Counted from the first letter of the stretch, positions 7,887 through 17,167 are shown. The stretch is DNA of 64,000 nt from MGBC163016 sp910588905 (GCA_948616985.1 CAPGDO010000005.1:62001-126000); one strand, 5' to 3'. Notes: generated by a model not told the origin, from the sequence alone. Program-made: numbers and translations.

Positions 7887-9299
7887 TTAGGGGGTATCAG
7901 CCTTCTGGGAGGTGAGGGCCACTTCGTAGGCATCGTCACGGACCGTGCGCCGGATGATGCGGAAGGAGAACAGCGTGATCAGAGGGATCAGGAGCGCTAC
8001 GATGCCGCCCGCATCGAAGCCCACAGGGGGACCGAAGACGTCAACGATGATCCCCGCTACGGTAGGGCCTAGGGCAACGCCGCAGGTCATGCCCGAATTC
8101 ACCCAGGTGATGGCTTCGGTGAGCCTTCGCCCGGGTACCGCTCGCTCCACCGCGCTATTGATGACGATGAGGAAGGGCGCATAGGTGAGGGCGGCGAAGG
8201 CGGAGACCAGATAGAAGGTCATCTCGGCTTCGATCAGGATCTGGGAGCCATAGGCCACGCCCAGCAGCACTGCGCAGACCGTCAACTGCTTGTAGAGCGG
8301 CAGGTTCAAGCGGATCATCCCGAAGAAGAATCCCATGAGAGCTGATATCACGCCGCCGATGACCAGGCCCGTACCTGCGATGTTGGGGTCCTCGAGCATC
8401 TCTGCGAAGGCTACGCTCGAAGTATCGAAGACGCCGTACATGGCACCGGTGAGGAACATCAACACGAAGAGGATCCGTACCACCGTAGAGGTGCGGATGA
8501 TGCTCTTCGGTCGTGCGGCCACCCCCGCCTCCGCGGCGTCTTCGCCGAGCGTCACCTTGGACGATGCCTCTTCTTCGGAGGCGCTCCAGCCCACTGCGGG
8601 CTCAGTGCTCTTCGCCAAGGTCATCAGGATGACGCCGAGGATGAAGACCACACCTCCGATGACAAGACCTGCGATGGGGGCGATGCTGGAAGCCAGAGCG
8701 ATGGAGATGGGCGGGCTCAGCATGAAGCCGATGTCATCCAGGATGCCCTCGTAGGAGAACACGGTGCGGATGGAGGGCACCTCCCCGGGGATGCGGCCCG
8801 TGCGGATGAGGTAGGTCCAGCGGGCACGCACGATGGCTTGGGCGTTCGGGATGCAGCCCATGAGCAATGCTGCCGGGAAGAACAGCCAATCGGGCCCTTG
8901 GAGCACCACGTTTCCCAGCATCAGGATGAGGCCTAGGAGCACCACCCCGGCAGCCAGGGGGATCACCTTCGACTGCCCCCGCTCATCCACCAGCTTGGAG
9001 ACGCGGGGCGAGAGCAGGAAGATGGCCAAGGCGATGACCGAGGCGACGATGCCCGAGGTCAAGAACGAATAGCCGGACAGGGAGAGCATGGTCACCGTAC
9101 CGATGCTCATCATGTAGGCATAGAAGCGCATGAGCAGACCTGCTATGTCGAAGGGATAGGCTGCGCGCACGCGCAGCACCGCCCGGTACACTCCAGGATC
9201 CACGGCTGACACGACTTCACGCTCCCTTCCGTCCTGAGCCCTTCGAAGCCTCTCTGGAAGGTGATGATAGGCCAAGAACCGCTGCTGCGCTCCTCTCAT
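7887..9299 (-). CDS. MFS-type membrane transporter
   Basis: A polytopic membrane protein of about 470 residues with roughly 12 hydrophobic segments in two halves. The halves are separated by a charged cytoplasmic loop (SASEEEASSKVTLGEDAAEAG). Motifs are of the general major-facilitator type, such as SPRVSKLVDERGQSKV after the second helix; no substrate can be inferred. The start is uncertain. ATG 9299 gives a basic N-terminus before the first helix but has no clear ribosome site. The frame is open upstream to 9398, over an apparent promoter. No regulator is next to it. Confidence 0.75.
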   Translation of the reverse strand: MRGAQQRFLAYHHLPERLRRAQDGREREVVSAVDPGVYRAVLRVRAAYPFDIAGLLMRFYAYMMSIGTVTMLSLSGYSFLTSGIVASVIALAIFLLSPRVSKLVDERGQSKVIPLAAGVVLLGLILMLGNVVLQGPDWLFFPAALLMGCIPNAQAIVRARWTYLIRTGRIPGEVPSIRTVFSYEGILDDIGFMLSPPISIALASSIAPIAGLVIGGVVFILGVILMTLAKSTEPAVGWSASEEEASSKVTLGEDAAEAGVAARPKSIIRTSTVVRILFVLMFLTGAMYGVFDTSSVAFAEMLEDPNIAGTGLVIGGVISALMGFFFGMIRLNLPLYKQLTVCAVLLGVAYGSQILIEAEMTFYLVSAFAALTYAPFLIVINSAVERAVPGRRLTEAITWVNSGMTCGVALGPTVAGIIVDVFGPPVGFDAGGIVALLIPLITLFSFRIIRRTVRDDAYEVALTSQKADTP

Positions 9300-9364
9300 T
9301 CTGAAACGGCGGAGATATAGGCAAACAAGTGTACGTTCTATGGAGAGTTTCAGGTTTGTAGGGC

Positions 9365-9370
9365 TATAAT
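9365..9370 (+). promoter_or_regulatory. Consensus -10 box upstream of the SurA-N-like gene
   Basis: A perfect TATAAT lies about 110 bases before the ATG at 9482. No convincing -35 is visible. It implies a 5' leader of roughly 105 nt with no obvious structured element. Confidence 0.35.
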
Positions 9371-9481
9371 GTGCCCTTGCTCCGAATGTCCCGTGCAAGC
9401 GGGGACTTCATGCATTATCGTAAGGGCGAACAAAGGATCGCAGTGGCGGGCCATGAGGTCTGTTGAGCGGAAGGATCGCAG

Positions 9482-10474
9482 ATGGCGGATAACAAGAAGA
9501 TTGCGAATTCCTGGGAGAATGCTCTGGCTGAGCACGGGAAGATCCCTGGCACATCTTTGGCTGTGATGATCTTCATCCTCTTGGTGGCCTTCGCCTGCAC
9601 GGGCGTGCAGGTGGTCATGGGCATGGTAGAGGCAGAGCACGCTCCCGAAGAGATCAAGGGCAAGTACACGCAAGGGACCGGAGACGCTGCCTACCCCACG
9701 GCCGCTCGGTTGCCTGAGGGGGTCGCTGCGCGGGTCAACGGGGTCGATATCCCCGAATCCCAAGTGACCGACTACATCATCGGCATCCGGGAAAGGCTCC
9801 AGCTTGAAGACCAAGAGGCCTGGGATGAGTGGATGATCAGCAATGGGCGCAGCACGGAGAACATCCGCAACCAGGTGCTCCTGTACTACATCAACCTCGA
9901 GATGCTCACCCAGATCGCTGAGGAGCGGGACATCGTCATCACGGATGCGGACTACGATGCCTTCCTCGAAGACATAAAGTCCGATCCTGAGCAATTCGAG
10001 CTCCTCGAAGCGAACTTGGCCGCTGAAGGTTACACGGTGGATGACAAGGAGGCCCTCACCCTAAGCGTCATGACCGACGTCATCGGAGCTCGGATCAATG
10101 AGGCTGTCCTCGACACCCCTGAATTCAAGGATGCCGTGCTGGAGTACGTCAAGCGCGGGGCTGAAGAATACAAGGACATCACCTCTCTGGATCAGGCTGA
10201 TCCGGCCGTGGTGGAGCAGGTCACCAAGGATGTCGCGGGTTACAGCAATCGGGGCGCCCTCGGGTTCGCCGTGGATGATTTCGTCAAGGCCCATGATGTC
10301 CTCTATCAGAAGCTGGATGGGGATGTGTCCTATCAGTCCAATGCGGACACCTACTTCCAGGAGATGGCCATCCGTCAGATACTGAACAAGAACGGCCTGT
10401 TCATCCCTGAGGATCAGGGCATTCTTGACGGGTTGATGGCGAAATTGACCGAGAACGCCCAGAAGGGCGAATAG
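9482..10474 (+). CDS. Membrane-anchored SurA-N-like protein
   Basis: This 330-residue protein has a short cytoplasmic N-terminus, one transmembrane segment at about 24-46 (LAVMIFILLVAFACTGVQVV), and an extracytoplasmic domain. The region after LPEGVAARVNGVDIPESQV resembles the start of SurA/trigger-factor chaperone domains (a short strand with G-V-I, then long helices). No parvulin PPIase motif is seen, so a folding or secretion chaperone role is an inference from the N-domain only. There is no Cys for lipidation. It is followed by htpG after 87 bp. Confidence 0.65.
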   Translation: MADNKKIANSWENALAEHGKIPGTSLAVMIFILLVAFACTGVQVVMGMVEAEHAPEEIKGKYTQGTGDAAYPTAARLPEGVAARVNGVDIPESQVTDYIIGIRERLQLEDQEAWDEWMISNGRSTENIRNQVLLYYINLEMLTQIAEERDIVITDADYDAFLEDIKSDPEQFELLEANLAAEGYTVDDKEALTLSVMTDVIGARINEAVLDTPEFKDAVLEYVKRGAEEYKDITSLDQADPAVVEQVTKDVAGYSNRGALGFAVDDFVKAHDVLYQKLDGDVSYQSNADTYFQEMAIRQILNKNGLFIPEDQGILDGLMAKLTENAQKGE

Positions 10475-10561
10475 GCCTCACAATCCTAGAGATGGATGCA
10501 CGCGCAGCATCGCTTTGCTGACGCGAAAAGAGAATACCTGAACCAAAGGGAGGCGTGATCC

Positions 10562-12547
10562 ATGCGCAAGTTCAAGACGGAGTCCAAGAAGCTCTTGGAC
10601 CTCATGATCAATTCCATCTACACCAATCGCGAGATATTCCTGCGCGAGCTGATCTCCAACGCATCAGACGCGGTGGACAAGCTCTACTTCCGTAGTCTGG
10701 TGGACGATTCGGTGAAGATCAATCGGGCTGATCTGGCCATCACCGTGGCCTATGACGAAGAGGCTCGCACGGTCACGGTGTCTGACAACGGCATCGGTAT
10801 GGATAAGGATGAGCTGGATAAGAATCTGGGCACCATAGCCCATTCTGACAGCTTCGAATTCAAGGCACAGCGCAGTGGTGCAGATGACGCAGGCTTGGCA
10901 GATGAGACAGCGGAGGACATCGCCTCGGCTGATGTGGATATCATCGGTCAGTTCGGCGTGGGCTTCTACTCCGCTTTCATGGTGGGCAGCACCGTGCGCG
11001 TGGTCTCCCGTGCCTATGGGTCTGATGAGGCCTGGGCCTGGGAATCCGACGGCATAGATGGCTACACCATCACCCAAGCTGAGCGCTCTGAGCATGGCAC
11101 GGACGTCATCGTCACCCTGAAGGCTGATACCGAAGACGAATCCTTCGGCACCTATGCCACTCAGCAAGGGCTCACCAACCTCATCAAGAAGTACAGCAAC
11201 TACGTGCGCTATCCCATCCAGATGGAGGTCACGAAGAGCCGCATGAAGGAGCCTCCGGCGGATGCGGGGGACGACTACAAGCCCGAATTCGAGAACTACA
11301 CTGAGGTGGAGACCATCAACTCCATGATCCCCATCTGGAAGCGCAAGAAGTCCGAGGTGTCGGATGAGGAGTACAACGAGTTCTACAAGACGGACTTCCA
11401 TGATTTCGAGGATCCGCTGCGCACCATCAGCCTCCATGCAGAAGGCACGCTGACCTACGATGCGCTCATGTTCGTGCCCTCGCGCGCTCCCTTCGATATG
11501 TGGTCGAAGGATTACAAGCGCGGGCTTGCCCTGTACAGTTCTGGTGTGCTCATCATGGACAAGTGCGAAGAGCTCGTGCCGGATCATTTCAACTTCATGC
11601 GGGGCGTGGTGGATTCAGCCGACCTCACGTTGAACATCTCCCGCGAAACGCTGCAGCATAACAGCCAGCTGAGGGCCATCGCGCGCCGCCTGGAGAAGAA
11701 GATCAAATCCGAGCTCACCAGCCTTTGCGCTGATGACCGCGAGGCCTATGTGGGCTTCTTCAAGGAATTCGGCCGCACGTTGAAGTACGGCCTGTATTCC
11801 AGCTACGGCATGGCGAAGGATACGTTGGCGGATCTTCTGCTCTTCTACTCCGCCAAGCAGAAGAAGATGATCACGCTGGATGAATACATCGCCGATGCTC
11901 CGGCTGATGCTGAGGCCATCTACTTCGCCGCGGGTGATTCCATCGACCGCCTCGCGAACATGCCCATCGTCACCACGGTGCTGGCCAAGGGCTACGATGT
12001 GCTCCTCTGCGATGAGAACGTGGATGAGTTCTGCATGATGGCCATGCAGGATTACACGCCCAAGGACGCGGCAGAACCGGACGGCTCCACCAAGGCTTGG
12101 CCCATCAAGAACGTGGGCTCGGAGGATCTGGGTCTTACCACCGAAGAAGAGAAGAAGAAGGCTGAAGAGGCAACGGAGGAGAACGCCGATCTATTCGGTG
12201 CCATGCAGGAGGCTCTGGGCGGCAAGGTGCAGAAGGTGGTCATCTCCACCCGTGTGACAGACGCTCCGGTGGTGCTCACCACGGAAGGGGCGGTCTCGCT
12301 CCAGATGGCCAACCTGCTGAAAGAGCAGCCCGGGGCCGATGAGGGGGTTCCGGAGGCTCAGATCGTCATGGAAGTGAATGCGGAGCACCCGGTGTTCCAG
12401 GTGCTGAAGGCGGCTCATGCTGCCGGTGATGCTCAGAAGGTGCAGGATTACGCGGGGATCCTCTTCGATCAGGCGCTCCTCGTGGAGGGTCTGCCCATCG
12501 AGAACCCGCTAGAGTTCTCCCAGCGCATCTCGGCGCTCATGGTCTAG
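10562..12547 (+). CDS. htpG: Chaperone protein HtpG (Hsp90)
   Basis: A cytosolic ATP-dependent chaperone dimer. The 661-residue length and domain order are those of bacterial Hsp90. The GHKL ATP site shows ELISNASDAVDKL, DNGIGMDKDEL, IIGQFGVGFYSAF and HGTDVIV. A middle domain includes the catalytic Arg region (SRETLQHN), and the C-terminal dimerisation domain ends at MV. An acidic 25-residue stretch precedes the GQFGVG lid. GGGAGG lies just before the ATG. It has its own strong terminator and is probably stress regulated, although I see no CIRCE or HAIR element upstream. Confidence 0.97.
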   Translation: MRKFKTESKKLLDLMINSIYTNREIFLRELISNASDAVDKLYFRSLVDDSVKINRADLAITVAYDEEARTVTVSDNGIGMDKDELDKNLGTIAHSDSFEFKAQRSGADDAGLADETAEDIASADVDIIGQFGVGFYSAFMVGSTVRVVSRAYGSDEAWAWESDGIDGYTITQAERSEHGTDVIVTLKADTEDESFGTYATQQGLTNLIKKYSNYVRYPIQMEVTKSRMKEPPADAGDDYKPEFENYTEVETINSMIPIWKRKKSEVSDEEYNEFYKTDFHDFEDPLRTISLHAEGTLTYDALMFVPSRAPFDMWSKDYKRGLALYSSGVLIMDKCEELVPDHFNFMRGVVDSADLTLNISRETLQHNSQLRAIARRLEKKIKSELTSLCADDREAYVGFFKEFGRTLKYGLYSSYGMAKDTLADLLLFYSAKQKKMITLDEYIADAPADAEAIYFAAGDSIDRLANMPIVTTVLAKGYDVLLCDENVDEFCMMAMQDYTPKDAAEPDGSTKAWPIKNVGSEDLGLTTEEEKKKAEEATEENADLFGAMQEALGGKVQKVVISTRVTDAPVVLTTEGAVSLQMANLLKEQPGADEGVPEAQIVMEVNAEHPVFQVLKAAHAAGDAQKVQDYAGILFDQALLVEGLPIENPLEFSQRISALMV

Positions 12548-12574
12548 AGCGAAGAGCAGTTCAGAGAAGAAACG

Positions 12575-12600
12575 GGGCGGCCTTGAGGGCCGCCCTTTTT
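12575..12600 (+). terminator. Rho-independent terminator of htpG
   Basis: GGGCGGCC-loop-GGCCGCCC is followed by TTTTT. It lies between the convergent htpG and DUF2064 genes, the latter ending at 12603. Confidence 0.85.
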
Positions 12601-12602
12601 CG

Positions 12603-13478
12603 TCACCCATCTATATGGCTGCGCGGGTCCATCAATCCGTTCGGCATGATGCGGATATCCGACCAACCCATCTCATCCAGCGCCTTGGCGGTGCGGTAGG
12701 GCTTCGCCTTCGGGGTGCCGGACGAATCTGCGCAATAGCTGATGGCTTCCACCACTGTAGCTGCATGGGCGAGGTCTGCCATGGTATCCACATCGGGTAC
12801 GGGAGGCAGGTACACCGCCGCCAACCCCGCATCCTTCGCCTTGCGGATGTAGGCGGGAAGCACCGTGAGCCCGCTTGCGTTGTAGAACACGCCATCATGG
12901 CTGAAGGCCGTGTCCTTGTTCCACCCTATGATGGAAACGCCCAGCTCCTGGTCAGGGGCCAGCACGATCCCTGGCGTGTGGCTAGCGTCTAATCTGTGCA
13001 GGGCGCGAAAGCCGTTCACAACATCTTCGGTGGTCAGGGCGGGCATATCCGCTCCCATGGAGAGGATGCAGTCAGCCCCCGCCTCCCAGGCCTTCGCGAA
13101 GGCATCGTTGTAGTGCTCGTCGAAGGTGGCGCCCTCATCGAAGGTGTAGCCTATGGGTCGTGGCCAGGTGCCCGCATCCTCGAAGAGGGCGCGCATCGCG
13201 TCCAGGTTCTTCGCAGGAGCCGTGGATATCACCAATCGATATTCATCGTGGAGAGGGCCGTCGGCTTCCGATTCCAGGATATCGAAGGCGGCCATGCAGG
13301 TCTCCACCACATCGAAGAGCATGCAGTGGTACAGCATGCTTGCGGCTTCCGGGGTGAAGATGCCGTCTTTGAGCGTGGAGAGCCGGGTCTTCACGAGACC
13401 CGCTTCGGGTAGCTTGCTGAACAGCAGCAGCACATTGTTCCGTGTGTCCATGGTCTGATCCTTGTCCGTCTGTGACAT
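12603..13478 (-). CDS. DUF2064 / TIGR04282-like glycosyltransferase-fold protein
   Basis: The N-terminus VLLLFSKLPEAGLVKTRL is the nucleotide-binding-like motif of the DUF2064 family, a GT-A fold related to CofC/MobA nucleotidyltransferases. Later ILSMGADMPALTTEDV resembles the family D-x-P metal region (GaDmPal). Members are often annotated as glycosyltransferases of arsenosugar-type clusters, but nothing nearby supports that here. ATG 13478 or 13451 may be the start: AAGGA is spaced for 13451, while GGAAG precedes 13478 at longer distance. The gene is convergent with htpG. Substrate unknown. Confidence 0.7.
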   Translation of the reverse strand: MSQTDKDQTMDTRNNVLLLFSKLPEAGLVKTRLSTLKDGIFTPEAASMLYHCMLFDVVETCMAAFDILESEADGPLHDEYRLVISTAPAKNLDAMRALFEDAGTWPRPIGYTFDEGATFDEHYNDAFAKAWEAGADCILSMGADMPALTTEDVVNGFRALHRLDASHTPGIVLAPDQELGVSIIGWNKDTAFSHDGVFYNASGLTVLPAYIRKAKDAGLAAVYLPPVPDVDTMADLAHAATVVEAISYCADSSGTPKAKPYRTAKALDEMGWSDIRIMPNGLMDPRSHIDG

Positions 13479-13545
13479 ATCTATGGTACACTTCCTTTCG
13501 CTTTACTACAGTAGAGTGATAGAGAGACCAACGAAGGGATAGAGG

Positions 13546-14385
13546 ATGAAGAAGACACTCATGAAGATCGCGGCCGTGGCTTGCGCTGCCACGCTGGGCA
13601 CGTTCGCCCTGGCCGGATGCTCCTCGGGCTCATCCAGCTCAAGCTCCAGCTCGGCGGCTCCTGTTGACGCCGAAGAGGTCACGAAGCTGACCGTTGGCTT
13701 CGACAACAGCTATCCGCCTTACGGCTACATCGGCGATGACGGCGAATACACCGGCTTCGACCTGGACCTGGCTGAGCGCGTGGCAGGCGAGAACGGCTGG
13801 GAGATAGAGCTCATGCCCATCGACTGGGATGCCAAGGATGCTCTGCTGAACCAGGGCACTGTGAACTGCATCTGGAACGGCTTCACCATGGAAGGCCGCG
13901 AGGATGACTACACCTTCTCTGAGCCCTACATGCTGAACCAGCAGGTCATCGTGACCAAGGCTGACTCCGGTATCAACACCGCCGCTGACCTGGCGGGCAA
14001 GACGGTCATCACCCAGATCGACTCCGCTGCTCTGGAGGTGCTGGAGGGCGATCAGAAGGAGCTCGCTGACACGTTCGGCCGCCTGGATACCGTGAGCGAC
14101 TACAACAACGCCTTCCTGCAGCTGGAGAGCGGCACTGTTGACGCAGTGGCTTGCGACCTGTCCATCGCCGCCTATCAGATGGCAGCAAAGCCGGATGTCT
14201 ACTTCCAGCTGGCTGATCCGCTGAGCTCTGAGCACTATGCTGTGGGCTTCAAGAAGGGTGATGAGGCTCTGGCTCAGCAGGTGACGGATACCCTGAAGCA
14301 GCTCTATGCTGACGGGATCGTCTCCGAGGTCTGTGCGAAGTATGCAGATCAGGGTCTCTCTGAGGATAACTGGATCTTGAAGTAA
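13546..14385 (+). CDS. Amino-acid ABC transporter substrate-binding lipoprotein
   Basis: The 279-residue precursor has a lipoprotein signal: MKKTLMKIAAVACAATLG, then the lipobox LAGC with the modified Cys at 25 and a serine-rich linker. The mature part is a solute-binding family 3 domain (LTVGFDNSYPPYGYIGDDGEYTGFD is split over the ligand-binding strand and the GFDLDLAE motif). A conserved FTMEGREDDYTFSEPY segment follows, with GTVDAVACDLSIA in lobe two. It should capture a polar amino acid outside the membrane for the permease and ATPase encoded next. A stem-loop separates it from the permease gene. Confidence 0.92.
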   Translation: MKKTLMKIAAVACAATLGTFALAGCSSGSSSSSSSSAAPVDAEEVTKLTVGFDNSYPPYGYIGDDGEYTGFDLDLAERVAGENGWEIELMPIDWDAKDALLNQGTVNCIWNGFTMEGREDDYTFSEPYMLNQQVIVTKADSGINTAADLAGKTVITQIDSAALEVLEGDQKELADTFGRLDTVSDYNNAFLQLESGTVDAVACDLSIAAYQMAAKPDVYFQLADPLSSEHYAVGFKKGDEALAQQVTDTLKQLYADGIVSEVCAKYADQGLSEDNWILK

Positions 14386-14409
14386 GCTCCGTAGGAGCTG
14401 ATCAAGGGG

Positions 14410-14440
14410 AAGGCTGCGGGTATGAGCCCGCAGCCTTCTT
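14410..14440 (+). terminator. Intra-operon stem-loop after the binding-protein gene
   Basis: AAGGCTGCGGG pairs with CCCGCAGCCTT and is followed by CTTCGTGT. It probably gives partial termination, so that the binding protein is made in excess over the permease and ATPase. Confidence 0.7.
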
Positions 14441-14461
14441 CGTGTGAAAGGGGGAAGAGCC

Positions 14462-15115
14462 GTGGAATTCAGCGTCATGTTGGGACTTCTGGGAGAGGGT
14501 TTGCTGCTCACTACCCAGATCTTCTTCGTCACGCTCATAGGTTCGCTTCCCTTGGGCGTCTTGGTGGCGCTGGCCCGCATGAGCCGGTTCGCTCCCTTGG
14601 CTCTCTTCGCGAAGTTCTATATCTCCATCCTTCGGGGTACGCCGCTCATGCTGCAGCTCATGGCCATCATGTTCGGCCCCTACTATCTCTTCGGCCTGCA
14701 GATGGGGCCTGATTGGAAGTTCTGGGCCTGCGATATCGGCTTCATCCTGAACTACGCCGCCTACTTCGGGGAGATCTACCGCAGCGGCATCCAGTCCATC
14801 CCCCGGGGCCAGTACGAGGCGGCCGAGGTGCTGGGGTACTCCCGCACCCAAACGTTCATGAAGATCGTGCTCCCGCAGGTCATCAAGCGCATCCTGCCTG
14901 CCATGGGCAATGAGATCATCACGCTGGTGAAGGATACGTCCTTGGCCTTCGTGCTGGGCATCGGCGAGATGTTCAGCCAGGCGAAGGCTCTGGCGGCCCG
15001 AGAGGTCTCCATGATCCCCTATGCGGTAGCAGCGCTCATCTACTGGGTGTTCTGCCTGTTCATCGAATTCATCCTGAACCGCGTTGAGAAGAAGATGGAT
15101 TACTACCATGACTGA
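14462..15115 (+). CDS. Amino-acid ABC transporter permease
   Basis: A 217-residue HisM/GlnP-like permease with about five membrane helices. SLPLGVLVALARMS and FYISILRGTPLMLQL are typical of the N-terminal half. The EAA loop (QYEAAEVLGYSRTQTF, KIVLPQVIKRILPAMGNE) contacts the ATPase. The start is GTG 14462 with AAAGGGGG 7 bases upstream. An upstream in-frame GTG at 14444 has no ribosome site. The end overlaps the ATPase gene by 8 bases, so the two are translationally coupled. Confidence 0.93.
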   Translation: MEFSVMLGLLGEGLLLTTQIFFVTLIGSLPLGVLVALARMSRFAPLALFAKFYISILRGTPLMLQLMAIMFGPYYLFGLQMGPDWKFWACDIGFILNYAAYFGEIYRSGIQSIPRGQYEAAEVLGYSRTQTFMKIVLPQVIKRILPAMGNEIITLVKDTSLAFVLGIGEMFSQAKALAAREVSMIPYAVAALIYWVFCLFIEFILNRVEKKMDYYHD

Positions 15116-15911
15116 GCCTATCCCGATCAGTGGCGCATGCCCCGCAGAACCCGTTGTCACGCTGTGTGACGCTCGGAAGAGCTTCGGTGCCAATCAGGTG
15201 CTCAAAGGCATCTCCTTGGAGGTGTGCCAGGGAGATGTCCTGGCTATCATCGGTCCTTCCGGAGGCGGCAAGTCAACGCTTCTGCGTTGTCTCACTCTTC
15301 TTGAGACGCTGGACGGGGGCAACTTGGCCTACGGGGATGTGCAGGTCTGCACCGAGGGAGATGGTGGTCGAGCCGTCTACGGGGGCAAGGACGTCCTCAA
15401 GCAGGCGAAGACGCGCTTCGGGCTGGTGTTCCAGGATTTCAACCTGTTCCCCCATTACACCGTCCTCAAGAACGTGACCGATCCTTTGGTGAGCGTGCTC
15501 AAGATGTCTAAGGGCGAAGCGGAGGAGCGCGGGCGCGCTCTTCTGGCGAAGATGGGACTTGAGGGCAAGGAAACCATGGTACCCTGCGAACTCTCCGGCG
15601 GACAGCAGCAGCGGGTGGCCATCGCCCGGGCGCTGGCGATGAATCCGGACGTGCTCTACTTCGATGAACCTACCAGTGCGCTGGATCCAGAGCTCACTCG
15701 CGAGGTGCTCCGCGTCATCCGAGAACTGGCGGCTGAGCACATGACCATGGTGATCGTGACCCATGAGATGTCCTTCGCCCGGGATGTGGCGGATAAGCTC
15801 ATCTTCATGGATGGGGGGCAAGTGGTGGAACGCGGTCGTGCAGCGGACGTCATCAACGCTCCCACCCATGAGCGCACCCGCGCTTTCCTCTCTGGCTACG
15901 AAGGGGTATGA
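15108..15911 (+). CDS. Amino-acid ABC transporter ATP-binding protein
   Basis: A 267-residue GlnQ/HisP-like ATPase. Walker A is GPSGGGKST, the signature is LSGGQQQRVAIARAL, Walker B is VLYFDEPTSALDPEL and the H-loop is IVTHEM. An extra 20-odd residues lie between the first strands and the Q-loop (FQDFNLFPHYTV), including GDGGRAVYGGKDVLKQ, a modest insertion relative to GlnQ. ATG 15108 overlaps the permease stop. The protein completes a binding protein/permease/ATPase importer for a polar amino acid. Confidence 0.94.
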   Translation: MTEPIPISGACPAEPVVTLCDARKSFGANQVLKGISLEVCQGDVLAIIGPSGGGKSTLLRCLTLLETLDGGNLAYGDVQVCTEGDGGRAVYGGKDVLKQAKTRFGLVFQDFNLFPHYTVLKNVTDPLVSVLKMSKGEAEERGRALLAKMGLEGKETMVPCELSGGQQQRVAIARALAMNPDVLYFDEPTSALDPELTREVLRVIRELAAEHMTMVIVTHEMSFARDVADKLIFMDGGQVVERGRAADVINAPTHERTRAFLSGYEGV

Positions 15912-15956
15912 CCCGCCTTTTTTGTCCGGGAACCAACTTTCATATTCGATCGTGCG

Positions 15957-15985
15957 TAGGGGCCGACCGTGGTCGGCCCTTTTTG
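15957..15985 (+). terminator. Terminator-like palindromic repeat copy A
   Basis: GTAGGGGCCGACC pairs with GGTCGGCCC and is followed by TTTTTG, so it can terminate the ABC operon. The same palindrome recurs at 47073, 47259 and, in variant form, at 47304 and 48362, so this is also a member of a dispersed repeat family. Confidence 0.7.
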
Positions 15986-15990
15986 CGTCT

Positions 15991-16029
15991 GGGATAACAC
16001 CCTTCCTCGCAAGGGGCGTTCGTCCCCTA
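15991..16029 (+). repeat. Short repeat shared with 46824-46853
   Basis: GGGATAAC, then CTTCC-CGCAAGGGGCGTTCG, is found here and again at 46824-46853 with a 2-base length difference and few substitutions. In both places it lies in intergenic DNA close to a copy of the GTAGGGGCCGACC palindrome. The 132 bp gap between the ABC ATPase and the DUF2510 gene consists mostly of these two repeats. Confidence 0.65.
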
Positions 16030-16043
16030 CGGCAGCATCAGCT

Positions 16044-17054
16044 TCAGGAAACGATCCAGGTTGCTTCTTCGTCAGACCAGAAGCTCTCTTGGAAGACCAC
16101 CTTCGAGATAGGGCTTTCGAAGTACACATTACCTGTGACCGTTCCACCGGGTGAGAGCTCTCCCGAATGGAGTTCATTGGTCCCTTCGGTGTAGAAGGTC
16201 TGAGATCGCTGGGCTCCTTGGGCATCCTCACCGGCCCATTCGTAGGCATTGAAGGATACCTTCTCCTGGCCATTGTTCACATAGGTGACAGTGATGCAGG
16301 TCACCTCTTTGTCCGAGTAGCTCATCGTGAGACCGCTCTCTACGGAATCGACGGAAACCATGAGCCCATTCGAATACGTGACGGGCGTTCCCAGGGACAG
16401 ATCGGTGGTGGCACTCGGCTGGGATGACGAAGAGGGATCGCTGTTCGTTGAGGGGCCAGAGGATCCTCCTGGGGTGGAGGTGTCGTTCGAAGGGGATCCA
16501 TTCGAGGTCGGATAGCTTGTTATGGATGGGCTCAATTCGTTCGCCATCTCCTCCAGGGCCGCACTGTAGATCATCTGGGTGACGAGCACCAAGATGAACG
16601 CGACCACGCAAAGGATCAGCCCTGCCAGTGACAGGGCCTTGCCGCTCTTTCGGCGTCGGAAGCAGGCAACGGTGCCGACGATGGCGAACACGAGACCGAC
16701 AAGAGCGATCAGGGCCGAGAAGTTGTTGATGATGGGGATGAAGCAGGTGGCAGCGGCGATGATGCCCAGCACCAGGCCCGTGATGCCGCAGGCGGATCTT
16801 CCGGTGGGCGAGGTTTGCACGGGCTGTTGCTGCTGGACAGCGGGTTGTGTGTAGCCTGCGAACGACTGCTCTTGATAGGTGGCTTGAGATTGAAGGGCAC
16901 TAGGATCATTGGGAGCGAAAGAGCCTGGAGCGCCTTGCGCAGGCGGGGGAGGAGTGTTCATGGCGGTGTGCTCAGTCCATTGGACACCATTCCACCAGCG
17001 AAGGATGTACGGATTGCCCGAAGGGTCTGGGTACCAACCTGCTTGGAAGTCCAT
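16044..17054 (-). CDS. DUF2510-domain membrane protein with extracytoplasmic Ig-like domain
   Basis: A 336-residue protein of unknown function. The N-terminus is a DUF2510 module (GWYPDPSGNPYILRWWNGVQW), common in actinobacterial membrane proteins. A Pro/Gln-rich linker follows, then about three membrane helices (roughly 90-180: GLVLGIIAAATCFIPII, ALIALVGLVFAIVGTVACF, LAGLILCVVAFILVLV). A Ser/Pro/Thr-rich spacer leads to a C-terminal domain of about 115 residues resembling DUF4352-type beta sandwiches. AAAGGATC lies 4 bases before the ATG. It is divergent from htrA across about 190 bp. Confidence 0.75.
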   Translation of the reverse strand: MDFQAGWYPDPSGNPYILRWWNGVQWTEHTAMNTPPPPAQGAPGSFAPNDPSALQSQATYQEQSFAGYTQPAVQQQQPVQTSPTGRSACGITGLVLGIIAAATCFIPIINNFSALIALVGLVFAIVGTVACFRRRKSGKALSLAGLILCVVAFILVLVTQMIYSAALEEMANELSPSITSYPTSNGSPSNDTSTPGGSSGPSTNSDPSSSSQPSATTDLSLGTPVTYSNGLMVSVDSVESGLTMSYSDKEVTCITVTYVNNGQEKVSFNAYEWAGEDAQGAQRSQTFYTEGTNELHSGELSPGGTVTGNVYFESPISKVVFQESFWSDEEATWIVS

Positions 17055-17104
17055 GATGATCCTTTCTTGAGGATGCGATCATGAGTATAAACCAAATGTG
17101 GATC

Positions 17105-17167
17105 CCCCGTGCGTACGGGCCTAATCTACTGGATGTACACCATACGGTGTATTTTCGTAAAACGAAC
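17105..17167. promoter_or_regulatory. Cluster of three dyads upstream of htrA
   Basis: CCCGT-4-ACGGG, TACACC-4-GGTGTA (17136-17151) and TTCGT-3-ACGAA (17154-17166) follow one another in the divergent region between the DUF2510 gene and htrA. The middle dyad is perfect. They look like regulator binding sites; the regulator is unknown. Confidence 0.4.

Noticed and set aside
12603..13478. Arsenosugar biosynthesis
   Set aside because: The family name is linked to such clusters in other bacteria, but no arsenic methyltransferase or related gene lies nearby.
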